In this document: positions 60,250-64,000 of the stretch, one piece after another
How the letters are laid out: each line of letters starts with the position of its first letter
Numbering within the stretch: position 1 is the stretch's first letter
Source: Heterodera schachtii
Taxonomy: Eukaryota > Nematoda > Chromadorea > Rhabditida > Heteroderidae
Assembly: GCA_023374025.1 (NCBI GenBank)
Contig: SIJG01000037.1
Span: forward strand, 213,680-277,679
Direction: 5' to 3'
DNA: 64,000 nucleotides
Notes under the pieces: model-generated
Told to the model about the DNA's origin: nothing
Databases searched by the model: none
What the model saw: only the letters and a program-made list of their open reading frames with translations
Program-made: the position numbers and the translations under genes

Positions 60250-60647
60250 AAAAAATAAAACAGAGAAAAAGCAGAAATTCAGTCTTAGAAGAGAAAAATT
60301 GTTGATGAAAATTTAGGAACTCAATTTACAAGAATTGAGGCAAAACAATTTTTTATTGGCGGAGGAATTAGCAAAAATAAATTGTACACGTTTCCAATCA
60401 TAAGGGGAGGGACATTTTGGGTTGTAAAAATTTTGTCATAATAAATCTTAAAAGTTGTTTTGGGATCGCTGATCACTCCTTATGTATATCAGTTTTGACC
60501 AATTCCTAATCCCAATCTGAACTCGAAAAAAGTGTAGTCGTCTAGAATTAAAAAATGTTTGTTTTAGTATTTTTCAACCTAAAAATCGTTAAAGAAAAAT
60601 TATTGTTATTTTCTTTTGTACCCATTTCGTACCTACATTTGACGAAA

Positions 60648-63072
60648 ATGGATGGTGCTGAATCAGTCATTTTGCAGTGCGCAAATGAGAAAGGAAATGG
60701 CGTTGGTCCATCAGTCGCGGCCGATTGTGAGGCGAACAAATTGGCCGAAGTCACCGAGGGATTGGCGAGAATCACCGCGACGGCGGAGGGCGGCGAGACT
60801 TTCTACAACCGAGTGCAGGAGTTCAACCGAGACTTGACGTAAGGCTTCAAAAGCCGAGCGAAGGGCGCGTCTCTTTCCACCTTAAGGAGTTTAGGGTCGT
60901 CGTTTTGAGGGCATTCGCTGCCGAAAGACCCAACGAAAAAGAGCCGAAAACGGAGGAGGAGGGGCCAAAAGCCAAACAGAGGAAAATGGACGAGGGAAAA
61001 GCACCCGAAGCAAATGCAGCGCAATCCGTAAGCATTTTTTAGTCATTGAAAGTGCCCATTTTCGCCTTCCAGCAGTCCCGTGCCTTTTCTGTGCTCGATG
61101 CCTTGTCCGCTTCTGGTCTGCGCGCCATTCGCTTCGCGTTGGAAGTGCCAAATGTGACGCGAGTGGTGGCCAATGACTTCTCCGAGAAAGCATTCGAAGC
61201 AATCCGTCGGAATGTGCAGCTGAACGGCGTCCAGGACAAAGTCGAGGCGGTCTTTTCCGACGCAATGTTTGAGAGACGCCTTTTCGATGCTGAAATTTCG
61301 CATGGATTTGTGTCCCTTTCAGCGATTTGATGATGGCACATCGCAAATTCGGCAAAAGGTTCCACGCCGTCGACTTGGACCCCTACGGGTCGGCGTCCGC
61401 CTTTTTGGACGCGGCGGTGCAGGCGGTGATGGACGGAGGTGAGCAAAATGGACCACAAGACACTTGGAATGAGCTTTTTAAAGGTTTACTGATGGTCACT
61501 TGCACGGACACGGCCATTCTCTGCGGCAACACTCCCGAGGCGTGCTTCAACAAGTACGGCTCGGTCCCGCTGCGGCACAAATCGTGCCATGAATTGGTTC
61601 CCCCGGCCCCCGCTGCCCTTCCCATGCCCTCCCTTAAGGCCCTTCGCATTTTGCTCCGTGCCATCGACGCCCATGCGAACCGTCACAAGCGTTACATTGT
61701 GCCGCTCCTTTCGGTCAGCGTCGACTTTTACGTCCGATGTTTCGTCCGAATTCGGTCGGGCGCTGCGATGGCCAAAGACAGCGTGACGTGGGCATTTCTT
61801 TGTTTGTCTTTTAGGGACGTTTAGGGAAAAATGAGGACAAATTTAGGGGATTTTGACTGACTCATTTTTTGTAGCACAAGTTAATTGATGAAATAGTTGG
61901 GGTCGATCCGAGTCCATACGAACGAAGTTCATGGGGGAGAAGCCCCCCCCCCCCCCCCGCTTTCGGCCCCTCAAATCAGGGATGGTCCCAGGATTTATAA
62001 AATTTAGTTTTAATTGTCCAAAAAATTGCTAATTATGGGGAAAATTTGGGTACACGAGATCTTGGAAGATGTACCCAATAAGAAAAAACGAAAATTTTAA
62101 ACGCACAAAATAATAAGTCTCCGTCTTTCCTTCAGAAAACTCGCCAATGTGAACTGCTGCGCCACCTGCCAAAGTTTGGACTTTCAGCCTCTGCTCAAAA
62201 AGAGTGTCAGTGGGCCCAGCGTGCGCTTCTCCGCCGCCCATTTTCAGTCCGAATTGGTTCGTCTCCCCGCGGGACAGTCCGACGCGTCGATGGACGGACG
62301 AATGGTGGCCAAATGCGCGCATTGTGGGGGGACGGCCATTCACACGGGCGGCCCCATTTGGGTGGCGCCGACGTGGGACACCGAATTCGTCGGGAAACTC
62401 CTCGCAATGTCGGTGCTGGCAATGAATTACTAATTCGGATGCGATTGGCTTCAGATTGAAAGGCCCGGAGGCGGGGCAGCTGAGACTTGGCACTCGTGAA
62501 CGCCTGGAGGGCCTTCTGACGGTTCTGTCGGAGGAACTGCCCGACGTGCCCCTCTTCTACGAACACGACCAGCTGATGGTCGTCATGAAGTGCCCCTCGC
62601 CCAAAATGAACGTCTTCCGGTCCGCCCTGCTCAACGCGGGCTTCCGCTGCTCCATCTCCCACTGCAACCCGCGGGCAGTCAAAACGGACGCGCCGACCTC
62701 TTTTCTGTGGGACGTGTGCCGTGAATGGGTGGGAGGAGCACGCGGAGAGTGCCGATGCAAATGATCAGTCCGTTCCGTTTTTGCAGGCAAAACGAAACGG
62801 AATCACAGCCAAAGGAATGGCCGAGGCGGGCGAGGACAGTCCGCGCAGTCGCATTTTGGCGAAGGAAACGAAGTCCGACCGACCCATTCCATGATTATTT
62901 TAGTGAACGTATGTTTTTTAGGTCTGAAATCAACTTCAGCACCCATCCGGATTCCATCCCAAAGAGCAAATTCATCGGAATGCTTCGATTTCAGGACAAT
63001 AAAGGCAAAAATTGGGGCCCAAAAATGAAAGCCAAAGGACTGATAAAGTACACACAACCTTTGATTTCGTAA
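60648..63072 (+). CDS. trm-1: tRNA (guanine26-N2)-dimethyltransferase, TRMT1/Trm1
   Basis: Uses S-adenosylmethionine to make m2,2G26 in tRNA. The ATG at 60648 leads to '[14 protein letters not shown]', the Trm1 start motif (N-P in most relatives, N-R here). The SAM-binding fold is '[20 protein letters not shown]' (about 61075-61140) with '[20 protein letters not shown]'. '[20 protein letters not shown]' (about 61360-61420) contains the catalytic DPYG. '[20 protein letters not shown]' and '[20 protein letters not shown]' follow. The Trm1-specific C-terminal domain includes CATC and CAHCGG zinc-like pairs (62155, 62316) and '[20 protein letters not shown]'. The last exons give '[20 protein letters not shown]' and '[12 protein letters not shown]'-stop at 63072. 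The intron at 61790-62135 contains a dispersed repeat and a C run (61938-61953). Confidence 0.94.
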
Positions 63073-63074
63073 GT

Positions 63075-63880
63075 CATTGACAATATTTTGTTGCATTTTT
63101 TTGTTTAATAAATATTTTCATTATTTGAAAAGAAAGGAAAATGGAAGTCGACGTGGGGAATTATTGTGACTCGCAAAAATAATTTAAACATTCTGATTCA
63201 TGTTTAATTCATGTGAAAATAAAAAATAATGAAAATAAATTTAGCAATTTAAAATTTTGAGGTTTTGAACATAACACTTTTCTTCTTTTTACAAAGTTCG
63301 ACCCGTCTTTGTCTTGGTTTGTCTTTTCCGTCTCTTCTTGTCCTCTGCTCTTCTTTCTTCCTTCGTCTGTTTTTGCTTTTTGTCTTTTCCGTCTCTTCTT
63401 TTCCTTTACTCTTTTTGTCTTTTCCGTCTCTTCTTGTCCTTTACTCTTTCTTCCTTCGTCTGTTTTTGCTTTGCCGTCTCTTCTTTTCCTTTACTCTTTC
63501 TTCTTTCGTCTGTTTTTGCTTTTTGTCTTTGCCGTCTCTTCTTTTCCTTTACTCTTTCTTCCTTCGTCCTTCTTCTCTCGCATCTTCTTCCTCCACCTCT
63601 TTGTCTTCTTTTCATTTCTCCTTTTCTCGTCCTCTCCTGTTTTTCTTTGCTCTTTTTCACTTATTTTCTTTATGACTTTTTTCTTCCCATTAAATTCATT
63701 TTGGGATGAATTCGTTCCGTCACTTCCGTACGATGTCCTTATTAAAAACATGAAGCTGATTATTGTGCTGATCACTCCCAAAATGGCATTTTTAATGCCA
63801 AATTTTTTGGTGGCGGAATTGCAATTGGACCGAATGCAAGCACAAAGTTCGATGTGATCATGCGCATCGAAGGCATACCT
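63075..63880. other. Spacer with TC-rich tandem tract
   Basis: From about 63300 to 63600 a loosely tandem tract repeats TTTGTCTTTTCCGTCTCTTC and variants, about 60-70 bp per unit. All frames stay open through Phe/Ser/Leu-rich sequence because of the repeat, so no gene is called. Confidence 0.6.
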
Positions 63881-63885
63881 AAACA

Positions 63886-64000
63886 ATGGATAAGTTTATG
63901 CCAATTTCGACAGAAATTGCCTATGACCTGTCCGAAGAGATGAACAAATCCCTTAGTCGGATAGCCGAGCATATCGTTGCGCCCGACTTTGCTGTCCTGG
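63886..64000 (+). CDS. Possible start of a gene, cut by the window end
   Basis: A plus-strand frame from ATG 63886 encodes 'MDKFMPISTEIAYDLSEEMN' and continues to the edge with a helical, charged composition. Too short to assign; a minus frame overlaps it. Confidence 0.25.
   Translation, partial: MDKFMPISTEIAYDLSEEMNKSLSRIAEHIVAPDFAVL

Noticed and set aside
63265..63857. Overlapping Phe/Ser/Leu-rich plus frames
   Set aside because: TC-rich tandem repeat keeps all three frames open; no start context or family match.

Overview
The window looks like nematode nuclear DNA, most likely from a tylenchid plant parasite of the cyst-nematode type. Recognisable proteins include an innexin, a nematode CX-module protein, a ShKT protein and a GH19-type chitinase. 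Genes are split by short introns ending in TTTCAG-like acceptors, and at least two introns begin with GC instead of GT. Introns and spacers carry long G or C homopolymers and many small terminal-inverted-repeat (TIR) elements. The species is inferred; there is no rRNA or mitochondrial marker here.

Layout, left to right. 1-3420 (-): the C-terminal half of a GBF1-type Arf GEF without a Sec7 domain. 3710-4947 (-): a SKP1-related gene 290 bp upstream of it, spaced like an operon partner. 5.0-8.8 kb: AT-rich DNA with two inverted-repeat elements and no firm gene. 8904 to about 12.8 kb, possibly 18.3 kb (-): an UNC-7-like innexin whose N-terminal membrane region is cut into seven consecutive micro-exons. 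18.9-19.4 kb: hAT-like subterminal repeats. 19539-21084 (-): WDR4/Trm82, the tRNA m7G methyltransferase partner. 21472-23881 (-): a secreted Gly-rich CX-module protein. 24.3-27.5 kb: repeats, tRNA-like modules and a hAT-like end. 27552-30186 (-): a CCCH zinc-finger protein with RS and charged regions.

The centre (32.4-45.9 kb) holds two almost identical cytosolic glutamyl-tRNA synthetase genes in opposite orientation. Copy A (+, from 32494) and copy B (-, 45826-42624) share every exon and nearly every intron base. Homology starts about 18 bp before the ATG and stops at one point near the C-terminus. There A enters a tandem array of 16-residue repeats and B a Lys/Glu-rich tail. Between the copies lie a possible basic protein (+) and a NOP16-like gene (-) whose last intron carries a foldback element with a hAT-type element nested in it.

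The right end has a hAT/BED-finger remnant (46.2-46.6 kb), a small acidic protein (47.1 kb), a GH19-type chitinase (48.5-50.7 kb) followed on the same strand by an unrecognised secreted protein (51.0-52.0 kb), an exon of unknown function (52.9 kb), a purine minisatellite, a ShKT protein with 12-residue repeats (-), CNOT9 (56.7-58.6 kb, +), and the divergent pair SNF8/VPS22 (-) and TRMT1 (+). Several genes serve tRNA or RNA metabolism: two EARS copies, WDR4, TRMT1, NOP16 and CNOT9. Exon limits were placed by eye from family alignment and GT(GC)/AG sites; transcripts would be needed to fix them.
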